The translations under genes and the position numbers were made by a program. This document shows positions 33,247 through 42,476 of a stretch of 64,000 bases of DNA, in pieces. The notes under the pieces are model-generated. The model did no database searches and was not told where the DNA came from. It worked only from the letters and a program-made list of their open reading frames with translations. Source of the stretch: Aureimonas altamirensis (lineage in GTDB: Bacteria > Pseudomonadota > Alphaproteobacteria > Rhizobiales > Rhizobiaceae); contig NZ_BBWQ01000008.1 of the NCBI RefSeq assembly GCF_001463885.1, positions 1-64,000 of the forward strand, read 5' to 3'. The first letter of the stretch is position 1; each line of letters starts with the position of its first letter.

Positions 33247-34443
33247 ATGCTACGCAAACTGATGCTGTCGGCCATCGCAACGGGGGCGGTGCTTGCTGCC
33301 GTCCTGCCGGCCAATGCGGCTGAGACCGTACGGTTCTGGTACCATTTCGATAATCCGGAAAACCCGATGAGCGAGCTGATCGCGAAATTCGAGGCGGCCA
33401 ACTCCGATATCACCATCGAGGCCGAGAACATTCCGTGGAACAGCTATTACGACAATCTGTACACTGCCCTGATCGGCGGTAATGCGCCGGATGCGGCGAT
33501 GGTCAAGCTGTTCGCGCAGCCGCGCCTGCTGGAAATGGGGATGCTGGAGCCGATCGGCGCGCAGATCGATGCGTGGCCCGGCAAGGCCGACCTGCTGGAA
33601 GGGGTGCTGGATCTCAACAAGGGTCCGGATGGCGAGGCCTATTACCTGCCGATCCAGTATGTGACCCTGTACCTCTATTATCGTGCCGACCTGCTGGAAG
33701 CGGCCGGCATCCAGCCCCCCAAGACGTGCGACGAGTTTCGCGCGGCGGCCAAGGCCCTGTCGAGCGGCGACACCTATGGTTTCGGCTTCCGTGGCGGCAA
33801 GGGCGGCTGGGACCAGTGGGGCACCTTCGTGATGTCGCGCGGGGCGAAGCTGGAGCCGGGCGGGCTCGATACGCCGGAAGCAATCGCCGCAAACCAATGG
33901 CTGGTCGACATGTTCCGGGAGGACAAGTCCATCCCGCCATCGGCGCCCAATGACGGGTTCCAGGAAATCATCGGTGCGTTCAAGGCCGGGCGTACGGCCA
34001 TGACGATCCACCATATCGGCTCGTCGAACGACCTTGTCGCGGCGCTCGGCGACAAGGTCTCCGCCGTGCCCGTGCCGGCATGCGACGGCACGGCCTGGAC
34101 GTCCTATGGCGATGAATCGCTTGCCATCTTCGCCAATTCCGGCGTCAAGGATGCGGCCTGGAAATGGATTTCCTTCTTGGCGGAAGGGCAGAACAACGTC
34201 GATTTCGTCAAGGCGACCAACCAGATGACGGTGACGCGCAGCGGTTCGGAAAACTGGACCAATCACGAAAAGCGCTTCGTCGACGCCACGGTGCAGTCGC
34301 TGCCCTTCGCGCATGTCCTGCCGCAGACATCGGCCACCGCCGACTTCGTCAATACCGAGTGGCAAACGGCCATGCAGCAGGCGCTGACGGGGCAGATCAC
34401 CTCCGAAGAGATGATGCAGCGGCTTCAGGGCCTGTTCCAGTAA
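33247..34443 (+). CDS. Extracellular solute-binding protein, family 1 (carbohydrate)
   Basis: 398-aa periplasmic receptor for the ABC importer. A 23-residue signal peptide ends in PANAA. The mature part starts ETVRFWYHFD and has the family 1 pattern. GGGAGGA precedes the ATG. Permease genes follow with a 1-bp stop/start overlap. Ligand unknown; neighbours suggest a sugar or sugar derivative processed by an epimerase and a Gfo/Idh oxidoreductase. Confidence 0.92.
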   Translation: MLRKLMLSAIATGAVLAAVLPANAAETVRFWYHFDNPENPMSELIAKFEAANSDITIEAENIPWNSYYDNLYTALIGGNAPDAAMVKLFAQPRLLEMGMLEPIGAQIDAWPGKADLLEGVLDLNKGPDGEAYYLPIQYVTLYLYYRADLLEAAGIQPPKTCDEFRAAAKALSSGDTYGFGFRGGKGGWDQWGTFVMSRGAKLEPGGLDTPEAIAANQWLVDMFREDKSIPPSAPNDGFQEIIGAFKAGRTAMTIHHIGSSNDLVAALGDKVSAVPVPACDGTAWTSYGDESLAIFANSGVKDAAWKWISFLAEGQNNVDFVKATNQMTVTRSGSENWTNHEKRFVDATVQSLPFAHVLPQTSATADFVNTEWQTAMQQALTGQITSEEMMQRLQGLFQ

Positions 34444-35366
34444 TGACGGCGCTGTCGGAACTCGATGCGATGGAGCGGCGTCCGCGCCGCTCCATTCGCC
34501 ACCGTATCATGCCCTATGCGCTCCTGGCGCCGGCGCTGATCGTAACCTTCGTCGTCGTCTTCATGCCGATGCTGGAAGCGGTGGTGACGAGCCTTTATGA
34601 GCTGGTCCTGTTCCGTCCGAATGCCAGCCGCTTCGTAGGCCTTGGAAACTATGTCGCCCTGTTCGGCGATCCTGTCTTCTGGACCGCCCTCTGGCAGACC
34701 TGCATCTGGATCGGCCTGACGGTGCCCCTGCAGATGGGGCTTGGCCTCATTGCGGCGCTGCTTCTGAACAAGGAGTTTGCCTGGCGCGGCATCGCCCGTG
34801 CACTGGTGATCATACCCTGGGCGCTGCCAAGCGTCGTCATAGCGCTGATGTGGCGGTGGATCTACGATCCCACCACCGGCGTGCTCAACGATCTTCTTAT
34901 CTACCTGTCCATTCTGCAGACGGCCGTTCCCTGGCTGGCCGATCCGGACAAGGCCCTGTACGCCGTCATCGCAACGCTGGTCTGGCAGGGCTTTCCCTTT
35001 TTCACGGTCATGATCCTCGCCGGCCTGCAAGGCATTCCGCGCAGCCAGTACGAGGCGGCGTCGATCGACGGCGCCAGCGCGTGGCGGCAGTTCCGCCACA
35101 TCACGCTGCCGGGCATTGCGCCCATCCTTGCCACGGCGGGCCTGCTGCGCATCATCTGGGTGGCCAATTCGATGGACGTGATCTTCGTCATGACGGGCGG
35201 CGGACCCGGCTACGCCACCTATACGCTGCCGCTCTACGCCTTCATCAAGGCACGGCAGAACCTGGATTTCGGCTACGGAACCTCCATCGCGGTCACCTTC
35301 ACGATCCTGCTTGGCGTCGTGGTTGCACTCTACATCGCGCGGTCCATGCGGGAGGTCGAAAAATGA
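34443..35366 (+). CDS. Carbohydrate ABC transporter permease (UgpA/MalF type)
   Basis: 307-aa permease with six helices and the EAA coupling loop YEAASIDGASAWRQFRHITLPG. It forms the channel with the next gene. The ATG shares bases with the TAA of the binding-protein gene, and its own stop overlaps the next ATG. Confidence 0.93.
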   Translation: MTALSELDAMERRPRRSIRHRIMPYALLAPALIVTFVVVFMPMLEAVVTSLYELVLFRPNASRFVGLGNYVALFGDPVFWTALWQTCIWIGLTVPLQMGLGLIAALLLNKEFAWRGIARALVIIPWALPSVVIALMWRWIYDPTTGVLNDLLIYLSILQTAVPWLADPDKALYAVIATLVWQGFPFFTVMILAGLQGIPRSQYEAASIDGASAWRQFRHITLPGIAPILATAGLLRIIWVANSMDVIFVMTGGGPGYATYTLPLYAFIKARQNLDFGYGTSIAVTFTILLGVVVALYIARSMREVEK

Positions 35367-36196
35367 ACCGTGCAAGCTTTCTGTCCCGGCTGCTGACCGT
35401 GCACCTGCCTGTCCTGGCGATCGTGCTGATCGCCCTTGGCCCCTTCCTGTGGTTGATCCTGACGTCGTTGACGCCGTCTGCCGATATCGCCGCGCGCGGC
35501 GTGGCGCTGACGCCGCAGGGGTGGAGCATCGACAATTACACGCGGCTGATCGAGCAGACGTCGTTTCTCGGCAATATGGGCCATAGCCTGATCGTGGCGC
35601 TGGGGACCGTCGTCGTCGGGCTGGTGGTGTCGGTTACGGCTGCCTACGCGTTCTCGCGGTTCCGCTTCTTCGGCCGGCGGGCGCTGATGCTGCAGTTCCT
35701 GCTCGTCAACATGTTCCCCGTCGTGCTGCTGATCCTGCCGCTGTTCATCATCATGCGGAAGATCGGCATTCTCGATACGCATGTGGGGCTGATCCTCGCC
35801 AACGCCACGACGGCGATACCCTTTGCGGTGTGGATGTTGACGAGTTACGTCAACGCCATCCCCAAGAGCCTCGACGAAGCGGCGATGATCGACGGATGCT
35901 CGCGGCTGAAGGCGTTGCGGCGGGTGATCCTGCCCTTGGCCGTGCCGGGCATCATCTCCACCGGGATCTACATCTTCATCACCGCGTGGAACGAGTATCT
36001 CTACGCCCTTACGCTTGGCGGCCGCAACGTGCGTACCGTCACGGTGGCCATCCAGACGCTGATCGGCGAATACCAGATCGAGTGGGGGTTGCTTGCCGCC
36101 GGCGGCGTCGTCGGCGCGTTGCCCGCGACACTTCTGTTCCTGCTGGTGCAGCGCCGTCTGGTCGGCGGGCTGACGCAGGGCGCGGTGAAGGGTTGA
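35363..36196 (+). CDS. Carbohydrate ABC transporter permease (UgpE/MalG type)
   Basis: 277-aa second permease, six helices, EAA loop [25 protein letters not shown] at 35363 overlaps the previous stop by 4 bp; upstream in-frame sequence belongs to another frame of the first permease gene. Confidence 0.93.
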   Translation: MNRASFLSRLLTVHLPVLAIVLIALGPFLWLILTSLTPSADIAARGVALTPQGWSIDNYTRLIEQTSFLGNMGHSLIVALGTVVVGLVVSVTAAYAFSRFRFFGRRALMLQFLLVNMFPVVLLILPLFIIMRKIGILDTHVGLILANATTAIPFAVWMLTSYVNAIPKSLDEAAMIDGCSRLKALRRVILPLAVPGIISTGIYIFITAWNEYLYALTLGGRNVRTVTVAIQTLIGEYQIEWGLLAAGGVVGALPATLLFLLVQRRLVGGLTQGAVKG

Positions 36197-36242
36197 GCCC
36201 ATGCCGCACCACATCAATCCAGGCTTGAAGGAAATCGAGACC

Positions 36243-37124
36243 ATGAACCCGATCGGGTTGATCTCCATGCAATATGCACGTCCGTTCACAGCGGAGCATT
36301 TTCCGCTCTTCGACAAGATGAAGTCGCTCGGATACGATTTCGTCGAGCTGCTGGTACCCGAACCGGGAGAGCTCGACCCCGCCGAGACGGCCCGGGCGTT
36401 GAAGGATGCCGGCCTTGGCGTGGTGCTGGCCGCACGTGTGAACCTGCAACGCAACCTTTGCTCCGACGATGCGTCGGCACGGGCGGCCGGTGTCGATTAT
36501 CTGCGCTATGCCACGGATGTCGCGGCGGCGATGGGCTCGACGATCGTCGGTGGACCCTTGACCGGCAATCCGCTGGTGTTTGCGGGGCGGCCGCCCCAAC
36601 CCGTTTCCGACGACCAGCGCAAAGCGCGCAAGGACCATGCCGTAAAAGGGTTGCGGGCAGCGGGCGAGCATGCGGCAAAGGCCGGCGTGATGCTGGCGGT
36701 AGAGCCGTTGAACCGCTTCGAAAGCGATGTGCTCTGCACCACGCATCAGGCGATGGAACTGTTGGATGCGGTGGACCATCCCGCCGTCGCGCTGATGCTG
36801 GATACGTTCCATATGCATATGGAAGAGGCCTCGATCGCAGAGGCCATCCTTTTGGCCGGCCCGCGGATCTGCCATTTCCAGGCAAACGAGAACCATCGTG
36901 GCTTTCCCGGCACGGGCGCCACCGACTGGGTTTCCGTCTGCCGCGCACTGCGCGAGGTCGGCTATGCCGGCCCGGTGTCGCTGGAGCCGTTCCGGCGCGA
37001 CGATGACAGGTTTGGCGTACCCTTTGCCCAGTGGCGGGCGCCGCATGAAGACGAAAGCGATCGGCTGGCGGCCAGCGTCGATTTCATCCGTTCGCACCTC
37101 CAGCTTGCAGGCTACAGACGATGA
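36243..37124 (+). CDS. Sugar phosphate isomerase/epimerase (TIM barrel)
   Basis: 293-aa xylose-isomerase-like TIM barrel of the ketose 3-epimerase type. The metal-binding set is visible in order: Glu in AVEPLNRFE, Asp in MLDTFHMHMEE, His in CHFQANEN and Glu in SLEPF. It interconverts ketoses, or keto forms of sugar acids or inositols. ATG at 36243 is chosen; GTG/ATG at 36201 would add a poorly conserved tail. It overlaps the oxidoreductase gene by 4 bp. Confidence 0.88.
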   Translation: MNPIGLISMQYARPFTAEHFPLFDKMKSLGYDFVELLVPEPGELDPAETARALKDAGLGVVLAARVNLQRNLCSDDASARAAGVDYLRYATDVAAAMGSTIVGGPLTGNPLVFAGRPPQPVSDDQRKARKDHAVKGLRAAGEHAAKAGVMLAVEPLNRFESDVLCTTHQAMELLDAVDHPAVALMLDTFHMHMEEASIAEAILLAGPRICHFQANENHRGFPGTGATDWVSVCRALREVGYAGPVSLEPFRRDDDRFGVPFAQWRAPHEDESDRLAASVDFIRSHLQLAGYRR

Positions 37125-38116
37125 CGTTGAAAATCGGGTGGATCGGTTGTGGCGTTCACGCCACCCAGATGTTGCTGCCGCAATTCGTGCGGCATGACGT
37201 GGAAATCGTCGCCCTGTGCGACGTGGATGGAGCGCGGCTGGCCGCCGCCGGACGCCAGTTCGGCGTGCGCACGCTGCATTCGGATGCCATGGACCTCATT
37301 GCCACGCCGGGTATCGATGCCGTCGGCATGGCGGTCGGGCCGGACCAGCATCTGGCATTCGGCCTCGCTGCGCTGGAAAGGGGTCTGCCCGTCTTCATGG
37401 AAAAGCCGCCAAGCGGAAGCGCCGCCGGAGCGGAGCAGTTGGCGCGCGCCTCCGACAAGGCGGGCAAGCCGCTGCTGGTCGGCTTCATGAAGCGCTATTC
37501 GGTCGGCAATCGCATCGCCGCCAATATCCTGCGCTCGGGGCGTTTCGGCGACGTGCTCGGCCTGACGGGCTATTACATGACGGCACCCGGCTATTTCGCC
37601 GGTAACGTCGATTATACGGGCTTCCTGCTACATCACTGCGTGCACTACATGGACCTTGTCTCGTTCCTCGTTTCGCCGGTACGGCGTATCGAGGCGCGGA
37701 AGGTGGAAAAGACACCCGGCCGCATCCTGTTTCACACGCAGTTCGACTTCGAGTGCGGCGCCATCGGAACCATCGCCATGGGGACGATCCAGTCGCGCAG
37801 CACACCGGTCGAGCGCATCGAGATCATGGGCGATCACCAACGCATAGAGGTCGAGGACGTGGTGGAGATCCGCTGGCATCGCAACCCACCCTTCAAGGTG
37901 GACGATCTTGGCGCAACGCTTGCGGACGATAGCGACAGCCTGACGTGGAAGCCCAATTTCACGGCTGCGGCGAACGAGGACTACAAGGGCTATCACGCCT
38001 TGCTGGCGGATGTTCTGCCGGCTCTTGCCGGCGCCGATACCCCGGCGCCGGACATTCATGACGGCCTTGTCGCTATGCGGCGCCTGGAAGACATGCGCGC
38101 GAAACTGGACATCTGA
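37121..38116 (+). CDS. Gfo/Idh/MocA-family oxidoreductase
   Basis: 331-aa NAD(P)-dependent dehydrogenase: N-terminal Rossmann fold WIGCGVHATQ, conserved EKPPSG with the catalytic Lys at the domain junction, and a C-terminal alpha/beta substrate domain with HHCVHYMDL. It oxidises a hydroxyl of a sugar, sugar acid or inositol. It is the last gene of the plus-strand sugar operon and ends before a strong bidirectional hairpin. Confidence 0.91.
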   Translation: MTLKIGWIGCGVHATQMLLPQFVRHDVEIVALCDVDGARLAAAGRQFGVRTLHSDAMDLIATPGIDAVGMAVGPDQHLAFGLAALERGLPVFMEKPPSGSAAGAEQLARASDKAGKPLLVGFMKRYSVGNRIAANILRSGRFGDVLGLTGYYMTAPGYFAGNVDYTGFLLHHCVHYMDLVSFLVSPVRRIEARKVEKTPGRILFHTQFDFECGAIGTIAMGTIQSRSTPVERIEIMGDHQRIEVEDVVEIRWHRNPPFKVDDLGATLADDSDSLTWKPNFTAAANEDYKGYHALLADVLPALAGADTPAPDIHDGLVAMRRLEDMRAKLDI

Positions 38117-38123
38117 CGGACGG

Positions 38124-38154
38124 CGGCATCGCCGCGCGCACCGCGGCGATGCCG
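38124..38154. terminator. Bidirectional terminator hairpin
   Basis: CGGCATCGCCGCG (38124-38136) and CGCGGCGATGCCG (38142-38154) pair perfectly over 13 bp around CGCAC. It sits between the convergent oxidoreductase and FAH-family genes and can serve both. Confidence 0.75.
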
Positions 38155-38165
38155 ATAGACAGGCG

Positions 38166-38864
38166 TCAGCCGATGCTTATGCGCAGCTCGCCTAGCCCGT
38201 CGATCGTGCCGACGAGTTCGTCACCGGTGACCACCGGGCCGACGCCGTCGGGTGTGCCGGTCATGATGACGTCGCCTGGTTCCAGCGAGAAATAGCGCGA
38301 CAGCGTGGAGATGATTTCCGGCGTCTTCCAGATCATCAGAGACAAGTCCGAATCCTGCTGCACCCTGCCGTTGACGGCAAGGCGGATGCTGCCGGAAGAG
38401 GGATGCCCCACCTCCGATACGGGATAGACGGGCCCGCAGGGCGCGGAATGGTCGAAGGATTTCTTCATTTCCCAGGGCAGGCGGGGGGCGTCCGGCTGCC
38501 CCGTCACGCGCCGCCGCGTCATGTCGAGGCAGATGCCATAGCCGAAGACATGGTCCAGCGCCTCGGACTCGGGGATGTCGTAGCCGCCGGACTTCATGAC
38601 CGCCATCAACTCCAGCTCGTAATGGAAATCGTCGGTACCCGGCGGATAAGGCACCGTCTCGCCCGACTGCACCACCGCGTCGCGCGGCTTCTGGAAGACC
38701 AGCGGAAAGTCGCGCGTTTCGTCGCCCCCCATCTCGCGGACATGCGCGACATAGTTGCGCCCGACGCAGTAGATGCGCCGCACGGGATAGCGATCATGGC
38801 TTCCGATGACGGGCAGTGTTGGTTGTGCAGGGGCGGGGACGACCATCTTGGGTGCGTTCAGCAT
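38166..38864 (-). CDS. Fumarylacetoacetate hydrolase family protein
   Basis: 232-aa FAH-fold enzyme. It has IYCVGRNYVAH, FQKPRDAVV, metal ligands in YELELMAVM (Glu-x-Glu) and ICLDMT (Asp), and the TGTPDGVGPV motif. Family members cleave C-C bonds of acylpyruvates or isomerise or decarboxylate oxo-acids. ATG at 38864 is preferred to 38918. It is divergent from a NitT/TauT-type importer across a region with TCGAT palindromes, so a shared pathway is likely. Confidence 0.9.
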   Translation of the reverse strand: MLNAPKMVVPAPAQPTLPVIGSHDRYPVRRIYCVGRNYVAHVREMGGDETRDFPLVFQKPRDAVVQSGETVPYPPGTDDFHYELELMAVMKSGGYDIPESEALDHVFGYGICLDMTRRRVTGQPDAPRLPWEMKKSFDHSAPCGPVYPVSEVGHPSSGSIRLAVNGRVQQDSDLSLMIWKTPEIISTLSRYFSLEPGDVIMTGTPDGVGPVVTGDELVGTIDGLGELRISIG

Positions 38865-38926
38865 GGCATGATCCGGATTTCGTTCACGATGGCCGAACGC
38901 TAGCTGGCCGCATCCCACCTGTCGAC

Positions 38927-38969
38927 AAAAATCGATAAAAATACGCCCGAGATAATAAAATCGATTTTA
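38927..38969. promoter_or_regulatory. Paired AAAATCGAT operator-like sites
   Basis: TAAAATCGATTTTA (38956-38969) is a perfect 14-bp palindrome; AAAATCGATAAAA (38927-38939) is a near copy 29 bp away centre to centre. They lie in the divergent region between the FAH-family gene and the ABC importer. A TTGACA -35-like box follows at 38973-38978. The GntR regulator at 41703 is the likely binder. Confidence 0.55.
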
Positions 38970-39043
38970 CGTTGACAGCCGGTTGCCTTTGATGCGTTGC
39001 TAGGGCCGTTCACCGACACATCGCATCATAGGGGACTGGCATT

Positions 39044-40057
39044 ATGATTTCCCGCAGATGTCTTCTCGCCACCGGTACGTTACTGGCCGCGCTGGCGTTT
39101 CCCGTGGCCGGACAGGCCGAAACGACCCGGCTGACCGTCGTTTTTCCGAGCCCGGGCGGGCTCGGCTACTACGCCTTCTACAACGCCATCCAGGAAGGAT
39201 ATTTTGCGCAGGAGGGGATCGAGGTGCAGGCGCAGAGCGTCAACGGCTCCGCTCAGGTGATCCAGGCGCTGCTGGCGGGCCAGGCTCAGATCGGCCACCC
39301 CGGCGTTGCGCCGGTGCTCAATGCGCGTGAAGGCGGCGAAGACATCGTCTACGTCTACAACACCTTCACCAGCAGCCAGTTCAACATCGTCGTCGAGGGC
39401 GACGCGCCCTACGCCTCCGTCCAGGAGTTGCGCGGCAAGGTGATCGGCGTCGGAACCGCCGATGGCGCGGAAGTCGCCTTTGCGCGGTCCATCTTCGATG
39501 CGAAGGGCATGAAGGAAGGCGAGGATTTCCGCTTTCTCACCGTGGGCGAGGGCGGCATGGCCGTTGCCGCCTTCATGCAGGACTCGATCGACGCCTATGT
39601 CTCGGATACGGCGGGCGTTGCGACGTTGCGGTTGCGCGGCGTGGACCTGAAGATGCTGACGCCGCCCGAGTTCAAGGCCTATTTCGGCAACGGCTACGCG
39701 GTGACGCGGGCGTTCCTGGAAAGCAACCCGGAGACGATCGAAGGCTTCGGGCGCGCCTTGGTGAAGGGCAGCCGCTTCGGTTTTGCACCGGAGAACCGCG
39801 AGAAGACCCTGGAGAACGCCCTGGTCGGCAATCCGCAGCAACTGGATGATCCGGATTTCGCCGCGGCGCTGATGGACACCTATCTCGACCTGACGGCTCC
39901 GCAGGACAAGGCCCAGGGCTTCGGCTACCAGCGGCCCGAAGCCTGGGTGCGCTGGCACGATACGCTGGTTGCGTCGGGCGACCTCGACAAGCCCGTCGAC
40001 AATCTGGAAGCAGCCTATACGAATGCCTTCGTGCCGGCCTGGAATGCTGCCCAATGA
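39044..40057 (+). CDS. NitT/TauT-type ABC transporter substrate-binding protein
   Basis: 337-aa periplasmic receptor. The signal peptide (about 25 residues, twin arginine at positions 4-5) ends near AGQAE. The mature part has the TauA/SsuA pattern, with KVIGVGTADGAE and LLAGQAQIGHPG. Family ligands are small anions such as sulfonates, pyrimidine precursors and aromatic acids. Its stop overlaps the ATPase start by 4 bp. Confidence 0.9.
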   Translation: MISRRCLLATGTLLAALAFPVAGQAETTRLTVVFPSPGGLGYYAFYNAIQEGYFAQEGIEVQAQSVNGSAQVIQALLAGQAQIGHPGVAPVLNAREGGEDIVYVYNTFTSSQFNIVVEGDAPYASVQELRGKVIGVGTADGAEVAFARSIFDAKGMKEGEDFRFLTVGEGGMAVAAFMQDSIDAYVSDTAGVATLRLRGVDLKMLTPPEFKAYFGNGYAVTRAFLESNPETIEGFGRALVKGSRFGFAPENREKTLENALVGNPQQLDDPDFAAALMDTYLDLTAPQDKAQGFGYQRPEAWVRWHDTLVASGDLDKPVDNLEAAYTNAFVPAWNAAQ

Positions 40058-40836
40058 TGGCCGCGGAGGCGCGCCCGGTCTATCGCCTGCACGGTGTCAA
40101 CCGGACCTTCGGCGACGGGCGCGTCGTCGCCCTTCAGGGTGTGGACCTGACCCTTGCGCGGGGTGAGTTCCACTCGGTCATCGGCTCCAGCGGATGCGGC
40201 AAGACGACCCTTCTGAAAATCATGGCGGGCCTTCTCCCGCCATCGGCCGGAAAGGTCATGCTGGCCGACAGGCCGGTACTGGGACCACGTCCCGATATCG
40301 GCATGATGTTCCAGCAGGCGACTTTGTTTCCCTGGCGCACCACCATCGAAAACATCCTGCTGCCGATCGAGGTGCGCGACGGCAAGCGCGCCGCCGCCAC
40401 CGCGCGGCCCAGGGCAGAGGCGCTCTTGGAGTTGGTGGGCCTGAAGGGATTCGGCGCTGCCTATCCATCCGAGCTTTCGGGCGGGATGGCGCAGCGGGCC
40501 GCCATGTGCCGCATGCTCGTCTGCGAGCCGGAAGTGCTGCTGCTGGACGAGCCGTTCAGCGCGCTCGATGAGATCACCCGCGACTTCATGAACCTGGAGC
40601 TGCAGCGGGTCTGCATGAAGCGGCGGGCAACCGCCTTTCTTGTTACCCATTCCATCTCGGAGGCGGTGCTTCTGTCCGACAAGGTCCATGTCATGTCGGC
40701 CCGGCCCGGCAGGGTCGTCCGCACGATCGACATAGACCTGCCGCGTCCGCGAACGCTGGAGATGTCGTCGCAACCGGCCTTCGGCTCCTATGTCTCGACC
40801 ATCAGAGATCTACTCGACAAGGGAGCATTCCTTTGA
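40054..40836 (+). CDS. NitT/TauT-type ABC transporter ATPase
   Basis: 260-aa ATPase of the SsuB/TauB group: Walker A GSSGCGKTT, signature LSGGMAQR, Walker B VLLLDEPFSALD, H-loop VTHSISEAV. ATG at 40054 or 40057 are both possible. It overlaps the permease gene by 4 bp. Confidence 0.93.
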   Translation: MMAAEARPVYRLHGVNRTFGDGRVVALQGVDLTLARGEFHSVIGSSGCGKTTLLKIMAGLLPPSAGKVMLADRPVLGPRPDIGMMFQQATLFPWRTTIENILLPIEVRDGKRAAATARPRAEALLELVGLKGFGAAYPSELSGGMAQRAAMCRMLVCEPEVLLLDEPFSALDEITRDFMNLELQRVCMKRRATAFLVTHSISEAVLLSDKVHVMSARPGRVVRTIDIDLPRPRTLEMSSQPAFGSYVSTIRDLLDKGAFL

Positions 40837-41696
40837 GCGTTCTTCCTCAGGATACGGCCGCCGAGCCGGCCCACACCGTCTGGCGGCAGGATGTGTCATG
40901 GTCGGCCACAACGCCGCGCTCGTTGCTGCTGATCGGGGTGCTGGCGGCCTTTCTGGGGGCCTGGCACCTGTTTTCCACGTCGGGCATCGTCTCGCCGCTC
41001 ATCCTTCCGTCCCCCTTCGCCGTGATCGCCGACCTGTGGGTCGTCGGCAAGGGCCTCGCCTCAGGCAACTACATGTTGCCGGCGCTCTGGATCACCGTTC
41101 AGGAGGTGATCTGGGGCTTTGTCCTTGCGGTGGCGATCGGAGTGTTCCTGGGGGTCGTCGTGGGCGAGACGACGTTCGGCGAGCGGGCGATCATGCCTTA
41201 CATCGTGGCCATCGATACGATGCCGAAGATCGCCTTCGCGCCGCTTTTCGTGGCATGGCTGGGCTTTGGTATCTCATCCAAGCTGGCGCTTGCGGCCTTT
41301 ATCTCGGTGTTTCCCATCGTCGTGGGCACGGCGGCCGGACTGCATGCCGCCGATGCCAATTCGCGCATGCTGTTCCAGAGCATCGGGGCAACGCGCTGGC
41401 AGACGCTGGTGAAACTGAAGATACCGACGGGGCTTCCGCAGTTCTTTACCGGGCTCAAGATCGCGTCCATCAGCGTCGTTTCCGGCGCCATCGCCGGCGA
41501 GTTCCTCGGCGGCGGGCAGGGCTTCGGCGAACTGATCCGGGTGGCGGCTTCGCAGCTCGATACCCCGCGCGTCTTTTCCCTGATCCTCTATCTCAGCCTG
41601 ATCGGGCTGGCCATGTTCGGCCTTGTGAGCTGGATGCAGAACAGGTTCGTCTTCTGGCACCGATCCACTAATTCCATGCCCAAAAGAGGCGTCTGA
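40833..41696 (+). CDS. NitT/TauT-type ABC transporter permease
   Basis: 287-aa permease of the SsuC/TauC family with six helices and the coupling loop SRMLFQSIGATRWQTLVKLKIP. It completes the importer. The GntR gene begins 6 bp after its stop. Confidence 0.92.
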   Translation: MSVLPQDTAAEPAHTVWRQDVSWSATTPRSLLLIGVLAAFLGAWHLFSTSGIVSPLILPSPFAVIADLWVVGKGLASGNYMLPALWITVQEVIWGFVLAVAIGVFLGVVVGETTFGERAIMPYIVAIDTMPKIAFAPLFVAWLGFGISSKLALAAFISVFPIVVGTAAGLHAADANSRMLFQSIGATRWQTLVKLKIPTGLPQFFTGLKIASISVVSGAIAGEFLGGGQGFGELIRVAASQLDTPRVFSLILYLSLIGLAMFGLVSWMQNRFVFWHRSTNSMPKRGV

Positions 41697-41702
41697 CGCG
41701 CT

Positions 41703-42476
41703 ATGAACAGACGCATGGATGAGGACGGCTACAAGCGGGCGGGTCTGGTACGAATGGCAAAGAAAGAACCGGCGGGAGAGAAGCTCACCCTGGCGACATC
41801 GATCTACAATTCCCTGAGGGCAGACATACTCGGGGCCCATCTGCGGCCGGGAGAGCGGCTGCGCATCGACGCGCTGGCCGAGCGTTTCGACGTATCGGGC
41901 AGCGCGGTGCGCGAGGCCTTGTCCAGGCTGTCGACGGAAAGGCTGGTCGACCGATACGAGCAGCGTGGATTTCGCGTTCCCGCCGTCGCGCTGGAGGAAT
42001 GGCGTGCTTTGGTGCGCACGCGGTGCTGGGTTGAAACGCGTGCCCTCGAGGAATCGATGAAGCGGCGCAACGACGCCTGGGAGGATAGCGTCGTGCTTGC
42101 ATTCCACCGCCTGTCACGCCTTGCCTGGTCGGCCGATCCGGAAGCACATGCGCAGTGGCAACGGGCGCATCGCGTGTTTCATCAGACATTGATCGGCAAT
42201 TGCGACTCCCCCTGGCTTGTCGAGTTCTGCGACACGCTGGCCGACCACGCGCAGCGCTACATCTCGGTTTCCAATACCGTCCGGCGCGAGCCCCGGGACG
42301 GCGAAGCAGAGCATGAAAGGCTGATGAAGACCGCCCTTTCCGGCGATATCGAAGCCGCATGCGCCGCGCTGACGGCGCATTACACCACCACACTGAAGGC
42401 CATCGAAAACGCCCTGGAGGCTTCCGATGGCGTGCCCGAGACACTGACGATCGGACAGGATGAAAATGCAGCTTGA
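41703..42476 (+). CDS. GntR-family transcriptional regulator (FCD domain)
   Basis: 257-aa regulator with HTH (IDALAERFDVSGSAVREALSRL, about residues 55-80) and an FCD-like effector domain. Several ATGs are available (41703, 41715, 41754); the first is given. The 3' end overlaps the gamma-glutamyltransferase-like gene by 17 bp. It probably controls the importer through the AAAATCGAT sites. Confidence 0.86.
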   Translation: MNRRMDEDGYKRAGLVRMAKKEPAGEKLTLATSIYNSLRADILGAHLRPGERLRIDALAERFDVSGSAVREALSRLSTERLVDRYEQRGFRVPAVALEEWRALVRTRCWVETRALEESMKRRNDAWEDSVVLAFHRLSRLAWSADPEAHAQWQRAHRVFHQTLIGNCDSPWLVEFCDTLADHAQRYISVSNTVRREPRDGEAEHERLMKTALSGDIEAACAALTAHYTTTLKAIENALEASDGVPETLTIGQDENAA

